A DNA stretch of 64,000 bases from Sphingobacterium prati (lineage in GTDB: Bacteria > Bacteroidota > Bacteroidia > Sphingobacteriales > Sphingobacteriaceae): the NCBI RefSeq assembly GCF_013167215.1, contig NZ_JABJWY010000009.1, forward strand, positions 62,001-126,000, read 5' to 3'. Below the pieces are notes generated by a model. It was not told the DNA's origin, made no database searches, and was given only the letters and a program-made list of their open reading frames with translations. Below, piece after piece: positions 25,242 through 34,599 of the stretch. Position numbers and translations under genes: made by a program. Numbering within the stretch: the first letter of the stretch is position 1; each line of letters begins with the position of its first letter.

Positions 25242-25664
25242 TTATGCTTCAACGTAGTCTCTACGAATCACAAACTTAGTTTGAACCGGAAGTTTTTGAG
25301 CTGCAAGGCGTAAAGCTTCTTTGGCAATTTCCAAAGGCACACCTTCTGCTTCAAATAACATACGGCCTGGGCGTACTACTGCTACCCAGTATTCTGGAGC
25401 ACCCTTACCTTTACCCATACGTACCTCTGCAGGTTTTTTCGTAACAGGTTTGTCAGGGAAAATACGAATCCAAACTTGACCTTCACGTTTCATATAACGT
25501 GTAACCGCAATACGAGCTGCCTCGATTTGACGACTAGTGATCCATGCTTGCTCCATTGTTTTGATACCGAAAGAACCGAAAGCTAACTCCGCTCCACGAG
25601 AAGCGTTACCTTTCATGCGGCCTTTCTGCATCTTTCTGAACTTCGTTCTTTTTGGCTGTAACAT
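25242..25664 (-). CDS. rplP: 50S ribosomal protein L16
   Basis: L16 (140 residues) helps position the A-site tRNA and the L11 stalk region. It begins [19 protein letters not shown]. Family marks are [22 protein letters not shown] and the [12 protein letters not shown] block. Gaps are 62 bases from rpsC and 92 bases to rpmC. Confidence 0.98.
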   Translation of the reverse strand: MLQPKRTKFRKMQKGRMKGNASRGAELAFGSFGIKTMEQAWITSRQIEAARIAVTRYMKREGQVWIRIFPDKPVTKKPAEVRMGKGKGAPEYWVAVVRPGRMLFEAEGVPLEIAKEALRLAAQKLPVQTKFVIRRDYVEA

Positions 25665-25726
25665 GTTCGTATACTTTTTAAATCTGCTTCCTCAGCAGGT
25701 TTTTGTTGTAATCTAAATAAACTCTA

Positions 25727-26518
25727 TTAATCTTTTTTCGGACCACGGTTATTTCCACCACGGTTGTTTCCACCACGACTGTTTCCACCGCGACCACCTT
25801 TGTTACGGTTGTCACGACGTTCGCCACCACCTTCGTGGTTGCCACGTGATTTTACACCAGATGCTTGACCAATGTTTGGAGATAAGTCACGTTTACCGTA
25901 AACCTCACCTTTACAGATCCAAACTTTGATACCAATTTTACCGTATGTAGTCAATGCTTCAGCTAAAGCGTAGTCGATATCAGCACGCAATGTGTGTAAA
26001 GGAGTTCTTCCTTCCTTGTATTGTTCAGTACGCGCCATTTCAGCACCACCTAAACGACCAGAACACATGATTTTGATACCTTCTGCACCCATACGCATGG
26101 TAGAAGCGATTGAAGTTTTCATTGCACGACGGAATGAAATACGCGCCTCTAATTGCTTAGCGACACCTTCAGCTACTAACTTAGCATCTAACTCAGGGCG
26201 TTTGATCTCGAAAATGTTGATTTGAACATCCTTTTTAGTCAGTTTTTTCAACTCTTCTTTGATTTTGTCAACCTCTTGACCACCTTTTCCGATAACGATA
26301 CCTGGACGAGCAGTGTGAATTGTAACAGTGATACGTTTTAAAGTTCTTTCGATAACAACTTTAGCTACACCACCTTTTGCGATACGAACAGAAAGATATT
26401 TTCTGATTTTTTCGTCTTCAACTAATTTATCGGAATAGTTTTTACCTCCGAACCAGTTAGAATCCCAACCTTTGATGATTCCTAATCTGCTACCTATTGG
26501 ATTTGCTTTTTGTCCCAT
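25727..26518 (-). CDS. rpsC: 30S ribosomal protein S3
   Basis: S3 (263 residues) lines the mRNA entry tunnel. It has the N-terminal [14 protein letters not shown], a KH domain with [16 protein letters not shown] (~75-90), and the C-terminal S3 fold with [11 protein letters not shown]. After residue ~220 comes a ~40-residue low-complexity tail rich in G, N and R (repeated R-G-G-N-N), longer than in E. coli S3 (233 residues). The tail is encoded by near-perfect 15-base tandem repeats. Confidence 0.97.
   Translation of the reverse strand: MGQKANPIGSRLGIIKGWDSNWFGGKNYSDKLVEDEKIRKYLSVRIAKGGVAKVVIERTLKRITVTIHTARPGIVIGKGGQEVDKIKEELKKLTKKDVQINIFEIKRPELDAKLVAEGVAKQLEARISFRRAMKTSIASTMRMGAEGIKIMCSGRLGGAEMARTEQYKEGRTPLHTLRADIDYALAEALTTYGKIGIKVWICKGEVYGKRDLSPNIGQASGVKSRGNHEGGGERRDNRNKGGRGGNSRGGNNRGGNNRGPKKD
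25743..25787 (-). repeat. Tandem 15-base repeats encoding the S3 C-terminal RGGNN tail
   Basis: Three consecutive 15-base units (25743-25757, 25758-25772, 25773-25787), each CCACG...TTTCCA and differing at one to three positions, encode repeated G-G-N-(N/S)-R. A degenerate fourth unit follows. The repeat number could vary between strains by slippage. Confidence 0.75.
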
Positions 26519-26529
26519 TTCTCAATAAA

Positions 26530-26964
26530 TTAGTTTTGTTCAACGTTTAATTTGCTATCAACTACCAACGTAACGTGATTTGAACGTTTACGAACTCTGT
26601 ATCCGCGACCTTGAGGAGCTGGGCGCAATCTTTTCAATTGACGACCTCCACCTACTGATACTTCTTTTACAATAAGTTCGCTTTCTTCCACTGATTTACC
26701 TTCGTTTTTGGCTTCCCAGTTTTTGATTGCAGATAATAATAATTTTTCTACACGAGCAGCAGCTTCTTTACTAGAGTGTTTCAAAATGTATAATGCATTT
26801 TCAACACGCTGGCCACGAATTAAGTCTACCACTAAACGCATCTTACGAGGCGAAGTAGGGCAGTTCAATAATTTGGCATCCGAAGCTCCACCTTGTTGAG
26901 CTTTCTCTTGCTCTTTGCGTTGTCTAATTAAGACAGACTTTTTAAGTTTTTTTGTTGCTTCCAT
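26530..26964 (-). CDS. rplV: 50S ribosomal protein L22
   Basis: L22 (144 residues) has a globular domain and a long hairpin that lines the exit tunnel. The family block [14 protein letters not shown] and the hairpin-tip region [19 protein letters not shown] are clear. The N-terminus has an extra ~25 residues rich in lysine and glutamine. The gene is 6 bases after rpsS. Confidence 0.97.
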   Translation of the reverse strand: MEATKKLKKSVLIRQRKEQEKAQQGGASDAKLLNCPTSPRKMRLVVDLIRGQRVENALYILKHSSKEAAARVEKLLLSAIKNWEAKNEGKSVEESELIVKEVSVGGGRQLKRLRPAPQGRGYRVRKRSNHVTLVVDSKLNVEQN

Positions 26965-26970
26965 TACCTA

Positions 26971-27237
26971 TTATTTTTTCTTTTCTGCGTGGCCTCTGAA
27001 TGTACGCGTAGGCGCGAATTCACCAAGCTTGTGACCTACCATATTTTCTGTTACATAAACAGGGATAAATTTATTCCCGTTGTGCACTGCGAAGGTATGG
27101 CCAACAAAATCAGGTGAAATCATTGATCTACGAGACCATGTTTTGATAACTGACTTTTTGTTAGTTTCATTCATAGAAAGAACTTTTCTTTCTAAGTTGT
27201 GATCGATATAAGGACCTTTTTTAATTGAACGAGCCAT
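26971..27237 (-). CDS. rpsS: 30S ribosomal protein S19
   Basis: S19 (88 residues) is in the 30S head and interacts with S13. It begins [15 protein letters not shown] and carries [21 protein letters not shown] and the [14 protein letters not shown] block. Its start codon overlaps the last base of rplB. Confidence 0.98.
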   Translation of the reverse strand: MARSIKKGPYIDHNLERKVLSMNETNKKSVIKTWSRRSMISPDFVGHTFAVHNGNKFIPVYVTENMVGHKLGEFAPTRTFRGHAEKKK

Positions 27238-28064
27238 TATTTTTTCCTTCTCTCAATGATGTAACGATTCGATGTTTTCTTCTTGTAACGTGTTTTGAAG
27301 CCTTTAGCTAATACACCTGTACGTGAGCGTGGGTGACCTCCTGAAGTACGGCCTTCACCACCACCCATTGGGTGATCTACTGGGTTCATTGCAACACCAC
27401 GAACTCTTGGACGACGACCTAACCAACGTTTGCGACCTGCTTTACCTAACACTTGGTTAGATCTTTCATGGTTCGATACTGAACCAATTGTAGCAACACA
27501 AGTCAATAAGATCATACGTGTTTCGCCTGAAGGCAATTTGATGATGGCATATTTACCATCACGAGCAGACAATTGAGCATAAGTACCAGCCGAACGAGCA
27601 ATTGAACCACCTTGACCAGGATTTAATTCAATGTTGTGGATGATAGAACCCAATGGAATGTTTGCTAATGGTAATGTATTACCAACTTCTGGGGCAACTT
27701 TGTCACCTGCTACTACAGTTTGACCAACTTTTAAACCAGCTGGAGCAATGATGTAGCGTTTTTCACCATCTACGTAGTGCAACAATGCAATACGAGCAGT
27801 ACGGTTTGGATCGTACTCAATAGTAGCTACTTTTGCAGGGATATCTTTTTTATCGCGTTTGAAATCAATTAATCGGTATACTTTTTTATGTCCCCCACCG
27901 AGATAACGCATAGTCATTTTACCGGAGTTATTACGACCACCTGATTTCTTGTTGATTTTTACTACTAACGATTTTTCAGGAACGTTTGTAGTAACATCAG
28001 AATAATCTGCGCCTATTCTGAAACGAGTACCAGGGGTTACCGGTTTGAATCTTTTAACTGCCAT
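27237..28064 (-). CDS. rplB: 50S ribosomal protein L2
   Basis: L2 (275 residues) is needed for subunit joining and supports the peptidyl-transferase centre. It starts [16 protein letters not shown], has the SH3-like and OB-like halves and the C-terminal signature [17 protein letters not shown], with the conserved histidine. Lengths and neighbours are standard: 6 bases after rplW and one-base overlap with rpsS. Confidence 0.98.
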   Translation of the reverse strand: MAVKRFKPVTPGTRFRIGADYSDVTTNVPEKSLVVKINKKSGGRNNSGKMTMRYLGGGHKKVYRLIDFKRDKKDIPAKVATIEYDPNRTARIALLHYVDGEKRYIIAPAGLKVGQTVVAGDKVAPEVGNTLPLANIPLGSIIHNIELNPGQGGSIARSAGTYAQLSARDGKYAIIKLPSGETRMILLTCVATIGSVSNHERSNQVLGKAGRKRWLGRRPRVRGVAMNPVDHPMGGGEGRTSGGHPRSRTGVLAKGFKTRYKKKTSNRYIIERRKK

Positions 28065-28070
28065 CTTAAA

Positions 28071-28361
28071 TTATATAGTACTGTAAAAGTCAATAGTTTC
28101 GCCATCTTTAATAGTAATGATAGCTTTTTTATACTTAGGAGCTCTACCAGATACGAAACCTGCTTTTGTGTAACGGCTTTTTGCTTTACCTGCTACAACT
28201 GCAGTGTTTACAGCAAGAACTGTCACACCGAACATAGCTTCAACAGCTGATTTAATCTGGATTTTGTTTGCTCTGTGATCTACTTTGAAAGCGTAACGGT
28301 TTAATTTTTCCGTTAACAATGAAGCTTTCTCAGTCAAGATAGGTTTTTTGATAATTTCCAT
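28071..28361 (-). CDS. rplW: 50S ribosomal protein L23
   Basis: L23 (96 residues) is the tunnel-exit docking protein for trigger factor and SRP. The start I-I-K-K-P-I-L-T-E-K-A and the central N-K-I-Q-I-K-S-A-V-E-A-M-F-G-V-T-V motif are typical of the family. One base separates it from rplD and six from rplB. Confidence 0.98.
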   Translation of the reverse strand: MEIIKKPILTEKASLLTEKLNRYAFKVDHRANKIQIKSAVEAMFGVTVLAVNTAVVAGKAKSRYTKAGFVSGRAPKYKKAIITIKDGETIDFYSTI

Positions 28362-28362
28362 A

Positions 28363-28992
28363 TTACTTAGCTAATGCTTCCTCCAAAGTTTTAACAGAAT
28401 CTGTCGTTAACAATAATTTTGTTGCATTTAATACATCATATGTATTTAAATCAGAAGCAACAATAACTTTTGCTTTTTTCAAGTTTCTGCTTGATTTATA
28501 AACAATTTCATCGTAAGCTGGCAATACCAACAATGTTTTCTCATCAGCTACGTTCAACGCATTTATTAAAGCAACATAGTTTTTAGTTTTGATAGCATCG
28601 AATTTTACTTCATCCAATACCACAATATTATTATCTTTTGCTTTGTAAGACAACGCTGATTTACGTGCTACTTGTTTCAATTTTTTGTTCAATTTGAACG
28701 AGTAGTCACGAGGTTGAGGACCGAATACACGACCACCACCATTAAACAATGGAGATTTGATAGAACCCGCACGAGCACCACCAGTACCTTTTTGTTTGTG
28801 TAATTTACGAGTTGAACCCGCGATTTCATTACGTTGTTTAGATTTGTGAGTTCCTTGGCGTTGGTTCGCTAAGTATTGTTTCACATCCAAATAGATCGCA
28901 TGATCGTTAGGCTCTAACCCAAATACCGACTCAGGAAGTTGCACCTTGGCACCTGTTTCTTTACCTGATAAATTTAAAACTTTAACTTCCAT
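28363..28992 (-). CDS. rplD: 50S ribosomal protein L4
   Basis: L4 (209 residues) has a globular domain and a long loop lining the exit tunnel, and in E. coli represses the S10 operon. The loop is readable as [14 protein letters not shown] and [12 protein letters not shown]. It follows rplC by 5 bases. Whether L4 controls this operon cannot be judged; the leader is short (about 70 bases) and unlike the E. coli one. Confidence 0.98.
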   Translation of the reverse strand: MEVKVLNLSGKETGAKVQLPESVFGLEPNDHAIYLDVKQYLANQRQGTHKSKQRNEIAGSTRKLHKQKGTGGARAGSIKSPLFNGGGRVFGPQPRDYSFKLNKKLKQVARKSALSYKAKDNNIVVLDEVKFDAIKTKNYVALINALNVADEKTLLVLPAYDEIVYKSSRNLKKAKVIVASDLNTYDVLNATKLLLTTDSVKTLEEALAK

Positions 28993-28997
28993 CTCTA

Positions 28998-29615
28998 CTA
29001 TTTGTCTACGATTACATAAGAACCTTTAGCTCCTGGAATGGAACCACTAACAACGATAAGGTTTTGCTCAGCGTAAACTTTCAACACCTGTAAGTTTTGA
29101 ACTTTAACCCTGTCACCACCTGTACGACCAGCCATGCGCATACCTTTAAATACACGTGAAGGCCATGATGAAGCACCTAATGAACCTGGAGCACGTAATC
29201 TATTGTGCTGACCGTGAGTCGCACCACCTACACCACCAAATCCATGACGTTTCATTACACCTTGGAAACCTTTACCTTTTGAAGTACCAACTACATCTAC
29301 GAATTCGCCTTCCTCGAAAAGTGTAACGTCAACTACGTCACCAAGTTGTTTTGCATCTGGAAAAGTTTTAAACTCTACCAACTTACGCTTAGGCGTTGTG
29401 TTTGCTTTCGCAAAGTGCCCTTTCAAAGGAGCTGTCGTGTTTTTCTCCTTAGCTTCGTCGAAACCAAGTTGAATTGCCGAGTAGCCATCCTTTTCTTCCG
29501 TACGTATCTGCGTAACCACGCACGGCCCGGCCTGAATCACTGTACAAGGAATATTTTTCCCATCAGCGTTAAACAGGCTCGTCATTCCTACTTTTTTTCC
29601 AATAATACCTGACAT
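28998..29615 (-). CDS. rplC: 50S ribosomal protein L3
   Basis: L3 (205 residues) is an early 23S rRNA binder reaching toward the peptidyl-transferase centre. It begins [15 protein letters not shown] and has the [17 protein letters not shown] block and the [10 protein letters not shown] region. It is the first gene after the promoter at 29693-29723; rpsJ (S10), which often stands directly before rplC, is not here, so the cluster starts with L3. Confidence 0.98.
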   Translation of the reverse strand: MSGIIGKKVGMTSLFNADGKNIPCTVIQAGPCVVTQIRTEEKDGYSAIQLGFDEAKEKNTTAPLKGHFAKANTTPKRKLVEFKTFPDAKQLGDVVDVTLFEEGEFVDVVGTSKGKGFQGVMKRHGFGGVGGATHGQHNRLRAPGSLGASSWPSRVFKGMRMAGRTGGDRVKVQNLQVLKVYAEQNLIVVSGSIPGAKGSYVIVDK

Positions 29616-29692
29616 GTTGTAAATTAATTAATTAAAAGTCCTTCGAAGCAGTAGGGCTTCGCTCAAGACACACTATTCCCATTAAGGGACTG

Positions 29693-29723
29693 CAAAGTTA
29701 AAAACATTTTTATAACTGTCAAA
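29693..29723 (-). promoter_or_regulatory. Promoter of the rplC-rplQ ribosomal operon
   Basis: Read on the minus strand, TTTG (29720-29723) lies exactly 19 bases before TAACTTTG (29693-29700). This is a full match to the Bacteroidota sigma-A consensus TTTG-N19-TAnnTTTG. The implied start is near 29686, giving a leader of about 70 bases before rplC. Confidence 0.8.
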
Positions 29724-29894
29724 TAATTAGTGAATTATTTTTTTTATTTTCTACTTTATTCTATCTCCAGTTAGTATTCATCCAATCACACGGCTCTCTT
29801 TCCCGATCACGATAGCCCTCCGAAAAAAATAAAAAACAAGATTTCTATTTTCCTACTGCCATACAGCTGTCATTGGTTCACCTAATTTTGACAT

Positions 29895-29912
29895 GTCTTA
29901 ACAAGGTAAGAC
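29895..29912. promoter_or_regulatory. Inverted repeat upstream of the DinB-family gene
   Basis: GTCTTA-ACAAGG-TAAGAC, a perfect 6-base inverted repeat, lies 44 bases before the DinB start, in the position expected for an operator. Which regulator would bind is unknown; the WYL protein beyond the gene is one candidate. Confidence 0.35.
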
Positions 29913-29955
29913 GTTTAGAATAGACTAAAATTTAAATTCTTTAAATACGATAATC

Positions 29956-30426
29956 ATGAAAACAGAAATCATTTCCAAGAACGAACTACTTGTACATTGG
30001 TTAGGCCACAGAAACTTAACAAGACAAGTGATCGAAAAATTTCCAGAAGAAGCACTTTTCAATTATAAAGTAGAAGGCATGAGGACATTTGCTGAAATGA
30101 TCCAAGAGCTTTTGGGTATTGCTGTCCCAGGGTTACAGGAAATTGTCAATAATAAAAGCGGCGAACTTAATGAGAAGTTTAACTATACGAGCAAAGCTCA
30201 ACTATTACAGGCCTGGGATGAGGCTACTCCACAGATCAGTGCATTATTCGACAAGATTCCAACAGGACGTTTCTCCGAAGAATTTAACCTGTTCGGACAA
30301 TACAATTCGCCGATCATCCACAGTATATTCTATTTCATCGATAATGAGATCCACCACCGTGGTCAAGGATTTGTCTATTTACGCTTGTTGGGTATCCAGC
30401 CTCCATTTTTTTGGGAGCGGGATTAA
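29956..30426 (+). CDS. DinB family protein
   Basis: A 156-residue four-helix-bundle protein of the DinB/YfiT type. The C-terminal D-N-E-I-H-H-R-G-Q-G-F-V-Y-L-R is the recognisable block, with two histidines of the usual metal triad; a further histidine near residue 18 (W-L-G-H-R) may complete it. Many members are thiol-dependent transferases or of unknown function. It converges on a WYL regulator gene, and that pairing recurs in Bacteroidota. The family is confident; the role is unknown. Confidence 0.85.
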   Translation: MKTEIISKNELLVHWLGHRNLTRQVIEKFPEEALFNYKVEGMRTFAEMIQELLGIAVPGLQEIVNNKSGELNEKFNYTSKAQLLQAWDEATPQISALFDKIPTGRFSEEFNLFGQYNSPIIHSIFYFIDNEIHHRGQGFVYLRLLGIQPPFFWERD

Positions 30427-30553
30427 CTTGTTAGATGAGAGATATTAGATTTGAGATGGGAGATTCTAGTATTACTAGTCGAAGACGCTCTTTATAATAT
30501 TGGAGACCTGCCACATTATTATCACTGACATTTTAAAATCTATATCATATAAA

Positions 30554-30600
30554 AATACTTGTTCGGGTTCAATTCAGACACCGGACAAGTATTCTTTTTA
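30554..30600. terminator. Bidirectional terminator between DinB and WYL genes
   Basis: AATACTTGTTCGG (30554-30566) pairs with CCGGACAAGTATT (30581-30593), 13 pairs including one G-U, around a 14-base loop. T-rich sequence follows on the plus side and an A run precedes it, so it can act on both strands. Confidence 0.75.
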
Positions 30601-30640
30601 GTAATCTCTCGACGCCCCCCCAAGCCCCCCTAACCTCAGA

Positions 30641-31594
30641 TTAAACCTGTTCGATTGCTGCCGCCAGCAATCGTTTTACGGTTTCTTTTAGCGATTCCGG
30701 CTCGATAATCTTTCCTTTATCAGCAAACATCAAGTACCAGCGTGCGAATCCACCCTCCACGTTAATGCTTTCAAAATGCATTTCTACATAATTATCTGTC
30801 ACCACCTCTTTCTGAAACCCGAAATAGTGACGATCCCATTCCATATACCGCGCCATCTCCCTATCTACCCGGATTACCACTTTCGTGGTTGGCATTTCAT
30901 GGCGCTTGTTTAGAAAATAAGAAAGCTCGGGATGTTCCTTTCCAAAATTGTCAGGAAGCATTCGGATATTACTGATCCGATCCAGACGAAATTGTCTATA
31001 GTCCTTCCTGAGTTTACAAAAAGCAAGTATATACCAGAACTTACTCTCTACAAAAATACCAACTGCTTCGATCTCGCGTTTTTCTGGTACCTTATCCGAA
31101 GGCTTGGAATAATAAATCTCCACGCATTTTTTTGCAGCTATACTCTCGATAAGCGTATTGGTTCCGTGCGTCAATTTTTCATTAAACTGATGGCGGCCGC
31201 CTCGAACGAGAAAATTGTCACCCAACAAAGCAACATGTTCCTTTTCGTTCCCTCTCAAAATAGCCTTCATCTTGAGCATAGCTGTCGTAAAATGGTGGGC
31301 GAGATTCTTGTCTGTATACTTCTCAACCAATTTTTCTGCTGCAACAAAACTCAATGCCTCCTCCCTGCTAAATTGCAGGGGCGGCATTTTATATCCTTCA
31401 ACTAGTGAATAGCCATTTCCTGCTTCACCATAAATAGGGATTCCAGCTTGCATCAGCGATCGGATATCACGATAGATCGTCCGTAGGCTTACTTCATATC
31501 TTTCTGCCAACGCAGCAGCAGTTACCACAGGCTTTGCCTGCAGATGCATATAAATAGCGAGTATACGATCAAATCTTTTCTGAATGTCGGTCAT
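30641..31594 (-). CDS. WYL-domain transcriptional regulator (YafY type)
   Basis: A 317-residue regulator. The N-terminal HTH_11 helix-turn-helix (residues ~1-60: V-T-A-A-A-L-A-E-R-Y-E-V-S-L-R-T-I-Y-R-D-I-R) is followed by a WYL domain (~140-220). There K-F-W-Y-I-L-A-F-C replaces the strict W-Y-L and F-R-L-D-R-I follows. A WCX-type C-terminus completes it. WYL proteins sense nucleic acids or other ligands and control stress or metabolic genes. Local autoregulation or control of the DinB gene is likely but unproven. Confidence 0.88.
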   Translation of the reverse strand: MTDIQKRFDRILAIYMHLQAKPVVTAAALAERYEVSLRTIYRDIRSLMQAGIPIYGEAGNGYSLVEGYKMPPLQFSREEALSFVAAEKLVEKYTDKNLAHHFTTAMLKMKAILRGNEKEHVALLGDNFLVRGGRHQFNEKLTHGTNTLIESIAAKKCVEIYYSKPSDKVPEKREIEAVGIFVESKFWYILAFCKLRKDYRQFRLDRISNIRMLPDNFGKEHPELSYFLNKRHEMPTTKVVIRVDREMARYMEWDRHYFGFQKEVVTDNYVEMHFESINVEGGFARWYLMFADKGKIIEPESLKETVKRLLAAAIEQV

Positions 31595-31668
31595 AAGGAT
31601 AAAGGTACAAGTTATTCCATGTTTTTAAGCAAAATCATAAGGACTAATCAACTACATAACAAAGCAAA

Positions 31669-31700
31669 AAATCACGATCCAACACTTCGAATCGTGATTT
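31669..31700 (-). terminator. Rho-independent terminator after the GH88 gene
   Basis: AAATCACGAT (31669-31678) and ATCGTGATTT (31691-31700) form a 10-base stem with a 12-base loop, followed on the minus strand by a run of U. It ends the DUF2264-GH88 transcript. Confidence 0.82.
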
Positions 31701-31732
31701 ATTTTGTTTAAAAGTCTCAGGAGACATCATTA

Positions 31733-33007
31733 TTATTGCTTGATCACTTTTTCTCCATTGAGCATTCGATCATATCGGATCAATGCTTCAACATAATAGT
31801 AATCCGCATAAGTCAATGGTACATCGACTTCGGTTTTATGTGGAATAGAACCGACACTATGTTTCAAAATATAACCACCCGCTTCCTTATACTCTGCTTT
31901 ATATGGTTTTGACGAGAGTGACCGCAACATATGCTCTGCCTTCACAATATACAGTTGGCTTTCACTACCACGAGTATACTGTGCCAATTCTAATAGTGCT
32001 GAAGCAGTAACCGAAGCGGTAGATACATCACGCAGATCCTTTTGGCTATAGTACTTACTATCTGGAGTAAGCTTATTTTGATCCATATCCCAGTATGGAA
32101 TTAAATCTTTCGGTAGATTGGGATGATTCAAATAAAATTGGGCGATATGACGTGCTTGTTCTAGATATTTCTTGTCACCAGTCTCCCTGTACATCATTGT
32201 ATAACCATAAAGTCCCCAAGACTGTCCCCTGGCCCATGCGGACTCGTCAAAAGCACCTTGCGCGGTCTTTCTAGATATAATGCTTCCATCTTTCGGGTTG
32301 TAATCCACGACATGGTAGGAACTATAATCTTTTCGATAATGATTGATCATCGTTGTATTGGCATGCCGCACGGCAATATCCCGATATCGCTTATCGCCCG
32401 TCATTTTAGAAACTTCCGTCAAAAACTCCAAATTCATCATATTATCGATAATCACAGGATAGGTCCAAGGCTGACCATCCCAGTTTTTGCCACCGTCCCA
32501 TGAACGAATAGTCTTTGGAGCCTCATGGAAACGTGTTGCCAATGAAGCTGCACCTGTACTTAAAACTTCCTTGTAGGCCACTGAATCTCCGGTCAATCGC
32601 AAGGCATTACCAAAACTGCAATACAACATAAACCCTAAATCATGGGTTCCTTTGTTATTCTTTTCTTTTTCAAGATGTTTTAATTTACGTTTTGCTTCGA
32701 CCAATAACTTTTCATCCTTGCTATATTCGTATAGATATAACACCGTACCGGGATAAAATCCCGAACACCACCAGGTCGAACCCCAATTCACATATTTGCC
32801 ATCCTTATAAGTCGTCGGCATATCTGATTCACTGATCGATTCAGCAAGATAGCTAATTTGTTTACGAGCATCCTCCAAATTGGAATGAACGAATTCTTTG
32901 TCAAGCTCTAACTTAATCGACCCTAAGCTTTTCTGACTGGAACAGGAAATTCCTTGTATTCCCAGCCCAACCAGTAAAGCACCTGTAATATAGTATTGTA
33001 TCTTCAT
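31733..33007 (-). CDS. Glycoside hydrolase family 88 (unsaturated glucuronyl hydrolase), lipoprotein
   Basis: A 424-residue GH88 enzyme, which hydrolyses the 4,5-unsaturated uronic acid at the non-reducing end of lyase-made oligosaccharides by hydrating the double bond. It has a lipoprotein signal (G-I-S-C at residues 19-22), the W-W-C-S-G-F-Y-P-G-T block, and two catalytic aspartates at D123 (T-H-D-L-G-F-M) and D188 (I-I-D-N-M-M-N), matching Asp88 and Asp149 of Bacillus UGL. It is clearly homologous to the second GH88 at 43833. It lies 153 bases after the DUF2264 gene. Probably anchored in the outer or inner membrane facing the periplasm. Confidence 0.92.
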   Translation of the reverse strand: MKIQYYITGALLVGLGIQGISCSSQKSLGSIKLELDKEFVHSNLEDARKQISYLAESISESDMPTTYKDGKYVNWGSTWWCSGFYPGTVLYLYEYSKDEKLLVEAKRKLKHLEKEKNNKGTHDLGFMLYCSFGNALRLTGDSVAYKEVLSTGAASLATRFHEAPKTIRSWDGGKNWDGQPWTYPVIIDNMMNLEFLTEVSKMTGDKRYRDIAVRHANTTMINHYRKDYSSYHVVDYNPKDGSIISRKTAQGAFDESAWARGQSWGLYGYTMMYRETGDKKYLEQARHIAQFYLNHPNLPKDLIPYWDMDQNKLTPDSKYYSQKDLRDVSTASVTASALLELAQYTRGSESQLYIVKAEHMLRSLSSKPYKAEYKEAGGYILKHSVGSIPHKTEVDVPLTYADYYYVEALIRYDRMLNGEKVIKQ

Positions 33008-33160
33008 TTTTTAGTATTGAGTATTTAGATGCACATAATGCAAACCTTCGGCTTATTTAAGTACATTTTTTTTCCAGTATTTAGATTAAGAAGAAGGGGC
33101 TCAGTACTCTATTTAACGAACCTGCAACTTGCCATAGCCATCCCCTAATCTTTGCTCTTT

Positions 33161-34429
33161 TTAATAGCTAACATAGTAATCCTTGGGAAACTGCTCTGCA
33201 TCCCAACATTTTTGCGATGTCCATTTCTGTGGAGCGCATGTCCAGAACTCGTCCGTAGCAGGTAATCCCAGCGGGAGGAATGACAGCGATGCCACATACA
33301 TCGAACCCGCATTTGTATAGTAATCTGCTAGATTCGTTTGTTTGTCCCCTACCACGCCCATGCGAAGCCATCCCGAAGGGGCAAAAGTTTTATCAATATA
33401 GATATGCCTGAGTACCGCTGTCAACGCAGCCCTAACCTGACCTTTTGAGATATCTTCTGGCAATTTATCTTCTAAAGCTACCGCTGCCAAGGGCTGGAAA
33501 GCCGCATTCTTATAGGTAGACGAACGCCCCACAACCACATAATGTCCCTCTGGGGATATCATCCGCTCTAGATGATGCGCATAGCGCTGCATACGTTTAT
33601 AAGCCCGTTCATACATTTCTTTATATTTCCCACCAGCTGAAATATTATGGCGCAACGATTCGACTTGCATGCAATGGATCACATAGCCATTGTAATGATC
33701 AAAACTAAATCGAGCCCCATCACTATACCAGCCGTCACCGACATACCATTCCTGGTCAAATTTATTGACCGCATAATCTATTTTTTCACGGGCACACTCT
33801 TCTCCTATACTATACAGAAATGTCTCGGTCATTGCTGCAAAAAGCAACCAGTTACTTTCATTGGGTTTGATTTTGCGCAATAGCTTAAATTCTTCTACAA
33901 CGCGTTTTTTGGTTACCTCTTCCAATGGGTCCCACAACGCTTTTGGTGCTCTCAGGAAAGCGAGAGCAAGATGTGCTGCATCCACGAGAGTTTGTGACGA
34001 AGGTCCCCGCCAGGTAAAATAATCCGGAGATTTCGGATCGACACCATATTGTATCCCAAGTAATGCCTGATCGCATAATTTTTTACGCAATTTACCTTCC
34101 GCTGTCGCATCATTCGGTAATGCTAGCCAAGGAGCCATACCAGCCAATAATCGGCCAAAAGCTTCCAAATACCCGACCCCAGAATCTCTACTATCAAAAG
34201 TTGGGCTCACCTCCATTGGCATATTTTTACGCCATTGCTGCTTACTGATATTGCTCAATATAGGCGTGGCCATCTTGTGTAGGATAGATACCCAATAGGC
34301 ACGATCATTATCGCTATAGTATCGGTTTGCGGAAGTACTATCATTAGCTTTTGCTTCCACAGCCAAGGATGTTGCAAATGCACCCAGACCAGCTCCACCT
34401 AGCAGTTTTAATAAGACTCTTCTTTTCAT
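33161..34429 (-). CDS. DUF2264 domain protein (possible beta-glucuronidase, GH154-like)
   Basis: A 422-residue exported protein, most likely an (alpha/alpha) barrel. The N-terminus K-R-R-V-L-L-K-L-L-G-G is a Tat- or Sec-like signal. After it come the DUF2264 marks: D-S-R-D-S-G-V-G-Y-L-E-A-F-G-R-L-L-A-G-M-A-P-W near residue 75-97, N-E-S-N-W-L-L-F and the G-D-G-W-Y-S-D-G-A-R-F-S-F-D block. To my recollection DUF2264 proteins include beta-glucuronidases now listed as GH154; I cannot check this. ATG 34429 is used; a TTG lies one codon earlier. A role in the uronic-acid glycan pathway with its GH88 neighbour is inferred. Confidence 0.82.
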   Translation of the reverse strand: MKRRVLLKLLGGAGLGAFATSLAVEAKANDSTSANRYYSDNDRAYWVSILHKMATPILSNISKQQWRKNMPMEVSPTFDSRDSGVGYLEAFGRLLAGMAPWLALPNDATAEGKLRKKLCDQALLGIQYGVDPKSPDYFTWRGPSSQTLVDAAHLALAFLRAPKALWDPLEEVTKKRVVEEFKLLRKIKPNESNWLLFAAMTETFLYSIGEECAREKIDYAVNKFDQEWYVGDGWYSDGARFSFDHYNGYVIHCMQVESLRHNISAGGKYKEMYERAYKRMQRYAHHLERMISPEGHYVVVGRSSTYKNAAFQPLAAVALEDKLPEDISKGQVRAALTAVLRHIYIDKTFAPSGWLRMGVVGDKQTNLADYYTNAGSMYVASLSFLPLGLPATDEFWTCAPQKWTSQKCWDAEQFPKDYYVSY

Positions 34430-34523
34430 CAAAAACGGTTTATAGGTAGCTCTACTTAAACACTAAGTATTACACCAAACATTAAAAATCTTTATTTTAA
34501 TATAAAAAAACAAACCAAAAAGG

Positions 34524-34570
34524 ATCAATCACTCTAGCAAACGATTGCACGAGCGATTGATAACAACTTC
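34524..34570 (-). terminator. Candidate terminator between susD and the DUF2264 gene
   Basis: ATCAATC (34524-34530) and GATTGAT (34555-34561) enclose an inner GCAA/TTGC hairpin. On the minus strand the stem is followed by CC and a run of T. It would separate the SusCD transcript from the DUF2264-GH88 genes, at least in part. Confidence 0.5.
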
Positions 34571-34599
34571 TTTACGTAACACAAAAGGATCTGACTGAT

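Larger units (their letters stand above)
29616..29955. other. Promoter and leader region of the ribosomal operon; non-coding
   Basis: 340 bases between rplC and the divergent DinB gene. It holds the rplC promoter (29693-29723) and, in the leader, a CGAAGC/GCTTCG hairpin (about 29643-29660). Nearer the DinB side is a GTCTTA/TAAGAC inverted repeat (29895-29912). No reading frame here is plausible, and no rpsJ remnant is visible. Confidence 0.6.

Noticed and set aside
30119..30448. 109-codon frame overlapping the DinB gene
   Set aside because: Second frame of a gene whose DinB motifs are clear in the first frame.
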